Shown: positions 11,271 through 19,981 of the stretch, piece by piece
Layout: each line of letters starts with the position of its first letter
Position numbering within the stretch: the first letter of the stretch is position 1
NCBI GenBank assembly: GCA_003427395.1
Contig: BFEA01000355.1
Span: 1,084,110-1,121,774, forward strand
Source: Chara braunii
Lineage: Eukaryota > Streptophyta > Charophyceae > Charales > Characeae
Length of the DNA stretch: 37,665 bases
Direction: 5' to 3'
Notes under the pieces: generated by a model
What the model saw: only the letters and a program-made list of their open reading frames with translations
What the model was told of the DNA's origin: nothing
The model's database searches: none
Position numbers and translations under genes: made by a program

Positions 11271-12008
11271 CTTGCGTCATTGAGTGCATTTTTCTGATAA
11301 TTATTATTATTATTTTTTTTGGATCGTCGGTGTTGATTCCTTCTTTTTTAGGTATTTAGTGAGCCCGACGTTACTGTATATCTTACAGGGGTGAGAGGTT
11401 CTGTAGCGTAAATGACCCCCCCCCCCCCCCCTCCCCCAAGAAAAAAAAAACCACGATGAACGACATGATTAGAAGTTGCCTGCCTTTTCCATCATGCCCT
11501 GCGGAGAAAGGTCCTTGTCACGCCTCTATTGATATCTCTCGCTCTCTTGTCTTACTTTTAATAGTTTCTGTCATGTTTTAGTTCTTGTTTTTTTGTTTTT
11601 AAACAACAGTGGCCGGAAGAGGTTTTGAGTTCATAAAAGCGAAACAAACAGGCATCGACAAATAAAACAGGCGCCGACTTCGAAATGCTTGTTTGAGTCC
11701 AAAAACTTTTACTTTTTTTTTCCCCTTTCCCAACCCTTATAAATATGACATCTGCCTTGAAATCATAGGTGTTTGTATTTCATTGCTGTTCCGAACTTCA
11801 TAGTCAAAAGTGATGCAAACATACTTACTTTTTTTTGTCTCTTTCGTGCTTCATTCTCTTTGTCTTCTTTTTGGTGTAGGCAGCAGCTTACCCAGCTAGA
11901 CACACCATGCCCGTCGGCTGATGTAAGCCATGCTTACACCAGGTGCAAAAACTGAATCGTCTGAAGCAGATACTTCAGTGTGCTTGAAGGTAGAGAGACG
12001 ATGATGGT
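11271..12008. other. Non-coding, homopolymer-rich spacer
   Basis: Contains a C18-type run at about 11418-11436, T tracts and short AT-rich stretches. No gene, RNA or long repeat is supportable. Confidence 0.45.
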
Positions 12009-12459
12009 TCATTGAGGCGGAGCGAAAAGGAGAAGCTCAAGGAGGGAGATCTTTGGCGCGGTGGGGGAGACCAAAAACTGAAGATTGATGTCGTTGGCCG
12101 TCACGATTCGATCACGCGGCCGAGCCAGTAATCGCACCCACGCAGTCGTTATGTCCGTCGTCCAGTCCCGCAACTACCGCAAGATCTCGCCGTGCCTCGC
12201 CGGATGCAGCGTCGCGATGTCACCCGTAAAGACAATGATGACGGACACATGGCTTTCGCCGGGTGGAGACAAGCGCAAGAAGGCCGACACCTCGGCCAAC
12301 ACACGTGCCGCCTCGGTTGATTGGAAGCGGAACTCGGCCGCCGCGTGTATAGCCGTTGTACAGAAAAAGGCTGCGAACCGAAGCCGATCTGGACTTAACC
12401 GAGGTCGCTGCGCTTGCCGAATTGATGATATGGAGCCCCTGGGTCTCATCAAACGCTAG
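12009..12459. other. GC-rich, codon-biased segment of unknown product
   Basis: This segment is far richer in G and C than its neighbours. Two overlapping frames look codon-biased. On the plus strand 12085-12459 is open for 124 codons with mostly G/C third positions, and its product is basic and Ala/Ser-rich. On the minus strand a frame from about 12455 to 12009 is open except for one TAG at 12176-12174. It encodes a mixed hydrophobic product with segments such as FRFQSTEAARVLAEVSAFL and VSVIIVFTGDIATLHPARHG. The minus frame reads more like a folded protein and lies directly downstream of a minus-strand integrase fragment, so I favour it as a remnant of that element. I recognise no family. Confidence 0.3.
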
Positions 12460-12484
12460 CTGAGGACCTGCTCGGTCGAAAAAC

Positions 12485-12886
12485 TCATGGTGAAGAGGAA
12501 GGAGAAGATGAGTGGAGAAAAGAAAGAGAAGGGGGATCGTTGCTTTCCCACTCAGACTCAGACTCCGAAGGCGATCCAGTGGAAGAGGGAGGGGAGAAAA
12601 CAGGGAGATGGCAGAGATAGGATACGTGGCGGACTATGGGTCTAGCAGACTGACTATCTGTCACTTCGGGAGCGAGGCACACTTTGTTCACACAGTTAGG
12701 CCCGAGCTCAATCACTCGAAAGCATCCAAAAAATCGTGGCGCTAGTTTCCATTGACGAGCACATTTCCTCACCTGCACCAAGTCTTTATACTGGGGACAG
12801 GGACCTGCATTTCCGTTCCGGGCTTCGTAACTGCAGACCTGGCGACCGTGGGCCAATTCGGTCATTCTCTGCCTTTTTCGGGCCAA
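12485..12886 (-). pseudogene. Ty3/Gypsy integrase C-terminal remnant
   Basis: The minus-strand product contains QYKDLVQV, then WKLAPRFFGCFRVIELGPN, then RHVSYLCHLPVF, in that order. This is the C-terminal part of Ty3/Gypsy integrases, where a K-L-x-P-R-F-x-G-P-F-x-V block is followed by an H-V-S-x-L block. A basic, Ala/Arg/Gln-containing segment precedes it and a Ser/Glu-rich tail follows. Upstream on the minus strand (positions above 12886) I see no catalytic core, so the piece is 5'-truncated. It is opposite in strand to the large Gypsy element at 14-19.6 kb and belongs to a different insertion. Confidence 0.72.
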
Positions 12887-13450
12887 TCTCGGAAGAGCCC
12901 GTTGTCGGGATTAGTGGGTCTCGAATAACTTCCCATCATTCGAGAGACTGAATATAGACAAATTGTGCAGTACAGAGAAATTTGGAGTGAGGAGGCAGGA
13001 GAGGGAAAAGACAAAGGATTAGGCCGCAAGAGGAAGTAATGCCCTGGGGTGAGAACCACAGGGGGAAAGAACTAGCGTCGGCAAGCGAGCGAGCGCAAGA
13101 ACAGGGGCACATAGAACATGGCATGAGGCCGAGAGGGCCACTTAAATTCTGCGAGACTAAGGTCGAGGGGCCCTTGAACCAGCAAACGCGGTGCGACAGC
13201 AGCAAAAGAATGAGGGAGTCGAGAGATGGGTGGCCCGGAGGCCGCAGGAAGATAGGGAACGAGGGGCCAACATGAGGGCCACCTACGGGAGCCTCGGGGT
13301 AGAGGCCAGCGGCCAAAGGAACCGGCGCGCGCAAGGCGCAAGAAAAAACTAGGGAGAGGGGTCACCATGGGGCGATAAAACGCCTAAGGGACGGGGGACA
13401 CCTCGGACACCTCGGAGAAAGGCACCCGGGGCCACGCGGGACTAAGTAAA
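12887..13450. other. Spacer or 5' part of an LTR, purine-rich
   Basis: No domain-bearing frame is visible on either strand. The plus strand is purine-rich with many gagg and gcgag words. Given the position, it may be the left part of the LTR or untranslated leader of the downstream Gypsy element, but terminal TG...CA ends could not be fixed. Confidence 0.3.
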
Positions 13451-13469
13451 AATAATGGCATCCGGGGCG

Positions 13470-13645
13470 AAATGTGTCGGGGACCACCCGCGGGACTAAG
13501 TGTTGGGGACAGCCCGCGGGACTAAGTGCCGGGGACCGCCGACGGGACTAAGTGTCGGGGATCGCCAGTGGGACTAAGTGTCAGGGACCACCGGCGGGAT
13601 TAAGTGTCCGGGACCACCGACGGGACAAGTGGCGGGGACATGTGA
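13470..13645 (+). repeat. 26-bp tandem repeat, about 6-7 copies
   Basis: Successive units of about 26 bp share cgggactaagtgtcggggac followed by a variable six-base end (for example cgccga, agcccg, caccgg). Point differences between copies are frequent and the last copy is shortened (cgggacaagtggcggggac). It lies inside the LTR/leader-like segment. The diverged copy of that segment at 34.5 kb shows only traces of it (ggcgggattgccggcgggac), so the repeat expanded in one copy or eroded in the other. Confidence 0.88.
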
Positions 13646-13705
13646 AAATCCCAAGAAGAAACGGCGGCACCGCATGTGAGAGAACAATAAAGGCAAGGGG
13701 CACTG

Positions 13706-13765
13706 TCAAGATCGAAATCTTGACGGCCAAGAATATTAGCACCATTAGTGCAAGCACTAGAGATA
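13706..13765 (+). other. Conserved hairpin pair in the LTR-like segment
   Basis: GTCAAGAT-cgaa-ATCTTGAC at about 13709-13728 is a perfect 8-bp stem with a four-base loop. Immediately downstream lies atattagcaccattagtgc and a second, weaker self-complementary stretch. In the copy at 34.7 kb the first stem reads GTCAAGATC-aag-GATCTAGAC and the second becomes CCACTAG-tg-CTAGTGG. Structure is kept although the sequence has changed, which suggests a selected RNA or DNA structure. Confidence 0.55.
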
Positions 13766-14086
13766 GCAAAGGGGAAGGCCAAAAGGGAAAGAAAAAGTAA
13801 AGAAACTTAAGATGGGAGGCATGGGAGCAATCCGAAAAACCTCGGATCAGCCTCCCTAGAGAAAATAGAGTCAAGAGAGACCCCATATGAAAAATAGGTC
13901 TCCGGGAGAAAATCCCAATAGGAGGGGTCATTGTGGGAGAAATGTAGGAGTAAAAGAAAGCTCTCAGGGGCATGGGAAGGCCATTATTGCATTCCGAGAA
14001 ATAACGGACTGCACCTTGGGCATAGTAGGAAGGGCCAAAACTAAGAGGAAGAGGCTAGAAAAGGGCCTTAACGACCACTTGACTCT

Positions 14087-14664
14087 TGACATGCTAGAAA
14101 CAAGAGAGAAAAGAAAAGAAACCACACAGTAAAGCAATGCCACGTCAGGAAGCTCGACGAGCGCGATGGACTCATAACATCGAACATAGATGGCGAGGTG
14201 TTTGACACACATGAAGGTCGATCAATCCTGAGCTTCAGGGAGGCACTAGAGAAGAGACCCTTCGCATAGTCGCTCTAAGTCCCAACGCCCCGGGAATGTT
14301 CAGAATGTGGCAAGAAAAGGAAGGACCAGTCATACGGGTGAAAGATGTAACTAAACTAGAAGAAAAGCTGAGCCGGATAGGGATCAAAGAAAGCAAGGAA
14401 GACGTACCCCTTGTGGAAGAAGAAGCAGAAGAGGATGACGTTAGGATTAACGTTAGGGACACGTTTGATAGGATGGAGGATCTGGTGAATAAGATGCAAA
14501 GGCTGCATTTTAGGCTTCAAGGGATATGTGAAGAAGCGGGAAAAGAAGGGGCTGGGTACCCGAAAGTATTTACCATGGGACATGGAGGATCGGGGGATGA
14601 GCCAAATGAACCCAACCCAAGAATGTTGAAGTCCAACATGGCCGCAAAGAAAAGTGGGGGTTAA
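14087..14664 (+). pseudogene. Gypsy Gag-region N-terminal part
   Basis: One frame runs from about 14087 to a TAG at 14267-14269 and carries KLDERDGLITSNIDGEVFDT and REALEKRPFA. A second frame takes over near 14220-14270 with RIVALSPNAPGMFRMW and continues to TAA at 14662-14664. The product is acidic and basic by turns, with a likely helical segment DTFDRMEDLVNKMQRLHF at about 14461-14514. I see no zinc knuckle here. Assignment as Gag rests on position upstream of the protease and on composition, not on a motif. Confidence 0.5.
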
Positions 14665-15588
14665 AGAAGCGTAAGAGGAACGATTCCGTTTGCTACAAGA
14701 AGACCCGCAGGAGGGAATCCTCCAAAGGAGCAAGCCCAAACTTCCCAGCCTTCAGAGGAAGAACCACCTATCATGGTAGAGGGTGATGAAGACGAGGATG
14801 AAAAGATTAGGGAGAAAGAAGAGAGGCAGACGGAAATCAGGGCTAAGAGAAGGAAATGTGAAGTTAAAGAAGGGAGGTCCAAAAAGGACGACGCGCCAAG
14901 CAAAAAGAGAAAGTACCAGACGTCGATCGAAGAAGGAGTAGACCTGGAAGGTCTGGTAAATAAGCTACTAGAAGGTCACAACGAATTGCTAAATCTGAAG
15001 AAAATTCTAGCTTCGGCTCCTAAGTTAAGAGAAATGGTGAAGGCGAGGTTATCACGCCGGAGAGTGGCCTCGGTCCGGATGGGGGACCTGATTTCCAAAG
15101 AGGCAAACTGGAGCGTGGCAGGAAGCAAAATGGACTGGAAGTTCGTGGGAACAGGGTCCATAGATGTTATGATAAAGGGGAAGATGTGTCCTGGGATGGT
15201 CGACACCGGGGCAGAAATGAACATTATAAACGGAGAAATGACAGTAAAACTAGGACTGGAGGTAGATGAAAACGACTGCGGGTTTCTCAATGGAGCCAGC
15301 GGCAAGACCGGGTACGCGGGGGTTGCGTCGAATGTGGTGATAGAGATAGGAAGAATCAAGATACGTACGTGTTTTTACGTCATGCCCATCTTGGATCTCT
15401 CAATATTATTAGGCAGGTCATTCATGTGCAGATCCGAGTTACTCATTATGAACAAGCACGGCGACACCATGTTCGTCATCTTGTGCGATCCTGCCTGTGG
15501 AAACTTTGAAGTTATCACCTGTAGGAATACCGACCCACATAGCTCGAAGAACAGGCTCAATGCCGAATCCTACACATTCGAGGAATAA
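14665..15588 (+). pseudogene. Gypsy aspartic protease region
   Basis: The frame is the same as the preceding piece, separated from it only by the TAA at 14662-14664; a convenient ATG is at 14773. A highly charged lysine/glutamate-rich linker occupies the first ~90 residues from that ATG. MVDTGAEMNII (residues 142-152, catalytic D144 at 15202) is the D-T-G-A active site of retropepsins, and ILLGRSFM (residues 211-218) is the matching hydrophobic-G-R/D-x-F-L block. Homodimeric cleavage of the polyprotein is the expected role. The frame ends at TAA 15586-15588 but continues in the same frame past 15691. Confidence 0.85.
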
Positions 15589-16265
15589 GAGAATAGGAGG
15601 AGAGAACTGAAATGGGGAAAAGGAGAAGAGGAGTCAGATGATGAACAAGCCAAAGGGCTTGTATTAAGTCTAACAAATATCAGTGACGCAGTGAAACTAG
15701 TATCGTCTTATAGGATGGCTGATCCGGACGCAGTCAGGGCACTCGCAGAAAGGATCCAAGACGATCCAGAAGGGGGAAGGGTCGATCTCGTTTACCGACC
15801 GCCTCCTTCTTCTCAGATAATAGTGCCGCATGCGCCAAATGCTCAAGATGCCGGTCAACATTTTTTAGGGGTGGGCTTAAACAGGGCTCCAAAAGGAGGT
15901 ACACAACGGTAGATAAGAAGAGTCATCCTGTGTCAGTTCTAGTGAGTCGGGAAGAAGGGGTGTATTATGATCAGGAAAGAGAACTGATACAGCGAATGAG
16001 GACAGACATCCAGAATGAGCCTTGTCGTATCTACGATGAGACTGAAAAATAACTGATAATAGGGGAACCTGGGTTTCTGACAAGGCAAAAGGAGGACTTG
16101 GTGAAAGAACTGATACGTGAAAAACATGGGGCATATGCCTTCAACGGTGATCAACGTGGGAGGATGGATATGGACAAGATCGAAATGATCCGCATTTATA
16201 TGGTGCCTCATGAACCATGGAATGTCCGAGGAGCTAAGTACCCCAACCCATAAGATTGCAGAAGG
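15589..16265 (+). pseudogene. Gypsy protease-RT linker region
   Basis: The protease frame continues after its TAA through a Glu/Lys-rich segment and a piece starting at ATG 15691 (ADPDAVRALAERIQDDPEGG) to TAG 15910-15912. Near 15890 the coding frame shifts and then reads VDKKSHPVSVLVSREEGVYYD and KEDLVKELIREKHGAYAF, up to the RT core. TAA stops lie at 16050-16052 and 16251-16253 in that second frame. The RT frame is the same as this one, which shows the stops are secondary damage. Confidence 0.65.
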
Positions 16266-17190
16266 GTGGTAGAATACCTAGATGAAAAAATCCGTACGGA
16301 TGTTGCAGGGTATTCCAGTGAACCGTACGCGTCTCCATGGTTCTGCTTTGTAAAGTCAAATGAAGTTATGAGATGGGTGCAAAACCTCCAACGATTGAAC
16401 GCGGTATCTGTACGGGATGCGGGAGGTTTGCCCAACGGTGACCAGTTGTCAGAAGCTTGTGCAGGAAGGTCGATTGTGTCCCTCATCGACCTCTACTCCG
16501 GATATGATCAGTTTCCAGTCTATCCGGCAGACCGTCTCATCACGGCGATGCACACGCCAAGGGGATTAGTCCATATGAATGTTGCGCCACAAGGATGGAC
16601 CAATGCTGTGGCCATGGTACAACGGAGCATAATCTGGGTTATGCCGCCAATCAGTCTTCAGATCACTGAGCCGTACATAGATGATCTTGCAGTTAACGGC
16701 CCGATTGAGAAGGATGAGTCCGAAGTGGCTTCAGGGGTGAGAAGGTTTGTATGGGAACATGTTGAAGGGTTAAGAGAAGTCTTATCTCTACTAGAAGAGT
16801 ACAACCTCACCACCAGTGGTGTGAAGTCGAGACATTGCGTAAAGGAGGTAACCATTCTAGGATACATTTGCAACGAGCATGGTCGGTGCCCTGATAAGAA
16901 GAAGACCAATAAAATCCTGGAATGACCCACTCCTTTCAGAAATGTGGGTGAAGTGCGAAGTTTCCTTGGTACCTGTGGGTTCTGGAGGAGATTCATAGAA
17001 AGATTTGCTAGCAAAACAGAGCATCTAAGGAAGCTAGTCCGGAAGGATCCGGAATGGGAGTGGGGAAACCATCAAGAAGAAGTGGTGGAAGAATTGAAGA
17101 AGGAATTTAGAGAAGGAGGACTGGTGCTAGGGGTACCAGACTTTGATGCGACTATGGAGAGACCCTTCATAGTTGAAACTGACGCATGGG
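16266..17190 (+). pseudogene. Gypsy reverse transcriptase
   Basis: YASPWFCFVKSNEVMRWVQN is the substrate-binding entry block. SLIDLYSGYDQF carries the first catalytic aspartate (codon 16488), VAPQGWTNAVAMVQRSI is the Q-G block, and YIDDLAV (codons 16674-16694) is the Y-x-D-D catalytic box. The thumb follows, with VTILGYICNEHG. A TGA at 16923-16925 interrupts the next motif exactly where Ty3 RTs have a conserved Trp (I-L-E-W-P-T-P), and RSFLGTCGFWRRFI resumes in the same frame. The following RNase H overlaps in another frame near 17185. Confidence 0.9.
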
Positions 17191-17619
17191 CCAACCGCCA
17201 TGGGAGGCGTCTTGATTCAGGCAGACAGTGAAGGAAAGGAGAGGCCGCTGAGGTTTAAAAGCAGGACACTCAACTCGACAGAAAGGAACTACTCGCAGTT
17301 TAAAAAGGAAGCCTTGACGGTCTTGCATTGCCTAAGAATCTTTAGGCATTACCTCTTTGGGAGGAGGTTTGTACTCATGATCGATCCAACGACGCTTATG
17401 TACTCGCTCAAGAACTTCTCGCCCTCAGATCGGACCATAGCCAGATGGCTCACCTATATCTGGATGTTCGACTTCCAGTTAGAACGGATCCCTGGGAACA
17501 AGAACAGGGCGGACGGCATGAGCAGAATTGAGTGGGGAAATGAGGGAGAATCTAACGAAGAAACACCTCCGGTAGACGGATTTTTGGAAGAAGGGGAAGA
17601 AACATGCGAACTCATGTGA
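17160..17619 (+). pseudogene. Gypsy RNase H domain
   Basis: The RT frame ends with RPFIVETDA, the first RNase H aspartate (codon 17181). A one-base shift near 17185-17195 then leads into MGGVLIQAD, SRTLNSTERNYSQFKKEALT with the conserved Glu, FRHYLFGRRFVLMIDPTTL, and finally IPGNKNRADGMSRI with the C-terminal Asp. This is the classic Ty3 RT-linked RNase H, which removes template RNA during reverse transcription. After the domain an acidic tail ends at TGA 17617-17619. Apart from the frame change the domain is complete. Confidence 0.87.
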
Positions 17620-17924
17620 ACTGTTGGTTCATGTTTGTCGAGAGTAAGGAAATGAGGAGAGGAAATCCGATGTGGCATCCGTCTCCCGAATTTATGAGAG
17701 AACCCTCCCTGATACTCACACCATTAGAGGAAGAGGACTCTTGGGGCGAGAGAAATACGGAGTGGGTGATGGAGTTGGCTCTGGCAGAGAACTATAGGAT
17801 AATGGATGAGCCGCGAACGATCGAAGCAGGAGTCCAATAGACAGACGAGCAGGTAGCCATGATGGAAAGAATGTATTACCTGACAAATTCGGTGTTATAG
17901 GTCCAAGCAAATGATGAGATAGGA
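17604..17924 (+). pseudogene. Gypsy RNase H-integrase connector
   Basis: A frame starting at 17604 gives a 78-codon product (containing WHPSPEFMREPSLILTP) and stops at TAG 17838-17840. The same frame continues through a TAG at about 17898 into the integrase piece. The residues are mostly acidic and show no motif, as expected of the tether between RNase H and integrase. Confidence 0.5.
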
Positions 17925-19604
17925 ATGGTTAAGGTTGATGAGGTAGTTATTAGGGATGATTATGAATTTGATGAAGAGAAGGAAGAAGAATTCGAACAAG
18001 AGGAGATATCTGAGGAATTCAGGGAAGAGGAGTACGACGGGTTCTACTTAGAAATGGGGTTGCTCCTCTCAGGAGATAAAAGAGAGATAGAAGTGAGTGA
18101 AAAGACTCTCAGGATGAGAGACCACTATGTGGTAAGAGGTGGCCACTTGTTCATTAGGGACAAGAGAGGGCCGCCGCGACGTGTTGTATGTGGGAGAAAT
18201 CGTCAGATTGACGTAATAGCTGCGTTGCATGATGGGATAGTCAGAGGACATCGGAGTTTCGGGGCTACTTACAAAAAGGCAATGAAACTCTACTACTGGA
18301 ATGAATGTTTGAGATGACACGAAAGTACTGTGAGTCGTGTGTACCCTGTCAAATTCGATCGCCTATCAGGTACAAAGAACCTCTGCATCCTAGATATATC
18401 AAGGAAGTAGGGGCGGTTGTTCACCTGGATCTACTGACTATGCCACTAGGTCTTGGAGGATATAATTATATATTTGACACAAGGGACAACCTTACTGGAT
18501 TCGTTGATGGCAGAGCGATCAGGAACAAGACCGGGATAACGCTGACAGATTGTATTAAAGAATATTATCTCAGATATCTGTTCGTATTGGAATTCACGAT
18601 GGACAGGGGTCTAAGTTCACATGTGGGGAAGTGAAGGAGGTGCTAAAGGAATTGTGTGTCATAGGTAACTATACGACTCGGGCTCATCCACAAGCGAATG
18701 CACCGGTCGAGAGAGGTCATAGTACGATTACTAACTTACTGGCCAAATGGACCAGTGGGAAGCCGAACCTCTGGCCAAAGTTCATAAGAACAGTGTTCTT
18801 TGTAGAGAACATCACTATAAAAAGGACGACCGGGTATGCGCCTGCGACACTCTGGTATGGGCGTCACGCCACATTTCCAATTGAAAACTTCCTGAAAACT
18901 TGGCGCAGACAGGATCTGGAAAACAACTTGACTTTGGAGGAACTGCTAGATCTAAGGGCAAGGCAAATCAGCGGTACTGAAGAAAGAGTGCAGTAAGAAG
19001 CCATGAACGTTGCAAACAACAGGGGAAAGGATAAGGAAAGGTGGGACAAGCTACCTAGAGTGAGACTCGAACCTCTACAAGTTGGCGAGACAGTACTACT
19101 CTACGATTCCTCTCTGGAAATGCAGTGGTCGCGGAAATTGGACAAACGGTAGCTAGGACCATTCAAAGTCAGGAAGCAGGGACTTCATGGGGCATATGAG
19201 CTAGAAGAGATGGATGGGACTTCAAGGAAAGACTGAGTCTCAGGATCTAGACTGAAGAAGTTCCGAGTCAGAGAAGAGGTAAACTCAGTTACGATAAGGA
19301 AAGTTTGGATAGNNNNNNNNNNNNNNNNNNNNNNNNNNNNNNNNNNNNNNNNNNNNNNNNNNNNNNNNNNNNNNNNNNNNNNNNNNNNNNNNNNNNNNNN
19401 NNNNNNNNNNNNNNNNNNNNNNNNNNNNNNNNNNNNNNNNNNNNNNNNNNNNNNNNNNNNNNNNNNNNNNNNNNNNNNNNNNNNNNNNNNNNNNNNNNNN
19501 NNNNNNNNNNNNNNNNNNNNNNNNNNNTGAAGAAGTTCCGAGTCAGAGAAGAGGTAAACTCAGTTACGATAAGGAAAGTTTGGATAGATTGGGAATGTGT
19601 TTAG
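17925..19604 (+). pseudogene. Gypsy integrase
   Basis: The zinc-binding N-terminus has H-DGIVRG-H (His codons 18228 and 18249) in one frame, then CESCVPCQ in the next frame after a shift near 18310. The catalytic core follows: HLDLLTMPLG (Asp codon 18428), EFTMDRG (Asp codon 18602), then a one-base shift near 18610-18640 and HPQANAPVERGHSTI (Glu codon 18709). The spacing of the last two acidic residues is about 35 codons, the D-35-E rule. A C-terminal part (PLQVGETVLLYD, LGPFKVRKQGLHGAYEL) contains stops at 18994-18996, about 19150 and about 19236, and ends at TAG 19602-19604 when the false gap is collapsed. Confidence 0.87.
19253..19587. other. Assembly gap (215 N) flanked by identical 60-bp repeats
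   Basis: The bases 19253-19312 are identical to 19528-19587, and 215 N (19313-19527) lie between them. If the two copies are one, the integrase frame reads straight through to its stop. The simplest reading is two overlapping contig ends scaffolded with an estimated gap. The N length should not be treated as missing sequence. Confidence 0.88.
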
Positions 19605-19981
19605 GCATGCGTATGTGTATCAGTTTCTAAGCAGGTATGTACCCAATTGCCCAAGGTTATGCTCTTACATATATGGATACATACATGCATACATATATAT
19701 ATATATGTGTATGTGTACATACATAGATGCAAAGGGTTATAAGTGGGGATATGTGTGTGTATATACGCTCATGTATGTATATATGTATATATGTATATAA
19801 GATATATATATTTATATATATATATGCGTATATATATATGTGCGTGTATGGAGTGCCTGATAGAGGAGGGCATTGTCAACTTGTGTTTAACAAGGAATGT
19901 TGCCTTGGTGATGATCTGACCCTCGTACCTGTCATTTACTCCTTCTCTGTGTGTAGGCGTGACCCTCGGAAAGAAGAGGTC
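19605..19981. other. TA/TATG-rich spacer before the Gag-like ORF
   Basis: From about 19660 to 19855 the sequence is a degenerate microsatellite of ta, catg and tgta words. After that, 19900-19981 has ordinary composition. A sequence resembling a 3' splice site (pyrimidine-rich ttactccttctctgtgtgtag, ending at 19957) precedes the ATG at 19982. No LTR resembling 13.45-14.1 kb is present. Confidence 0.6.

Larger units (their letters stand above)
13450..14130 (+). repeat. LTR- or leader-like sequence upstream of Gypsy gag
   Basis: This segment directly precedes the Gypsy coding region and has a diverged copy at 34250-35100 in the same orientation. Shared landmarks include tccgagaaataacggactgca (13993-14013), ggcactgtcaagatc, atattagcacca, a Y-ctcgga block, aaaatagagYctcaagaga-like sequence, and a gcctagaaa/gctagaaa block near the end. 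It carries two hairpins described separately. LTR identity is inferred from position and repetition; no matching copy is seen just after the polyprotein at 19.6 kb. Confidence 0.5.
14087..19604 (+). mobile_element. Ty3/Gypsy LTR retrotransposon coding region, decayed
   Basis: Read left to right the region encodes a Gag-type N-terminus, aspartic protease, reverse transcriptase, RNase H and integrase. That order with integrase last defines Ty3/Gypsy. Total coding span is about 5.3 kb once the false gap at 19313-19527 is discounted. At least four frame changes (near 14265, 15890, 17185 and 18320, plus one near 18605) and more than ten in-frame stops make it a pseudogene. A possible 5' LTR lies upstream; no 3' LTR is recognisable after 19604. 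The strand is opposite to the LINE and to the 12.5-kb integrase remnant. Confidence 0.88.

Noticed and set aside
14976-15359. Minus-strand 127-codon frame
   Set aside because: It is the antisense shadow of the Gypsy protease region.
19305-19604. Open frame through the N run
   Set aside because: Most of it is N. The real coding is the integrase tail after collapsing the duplicated flanks.
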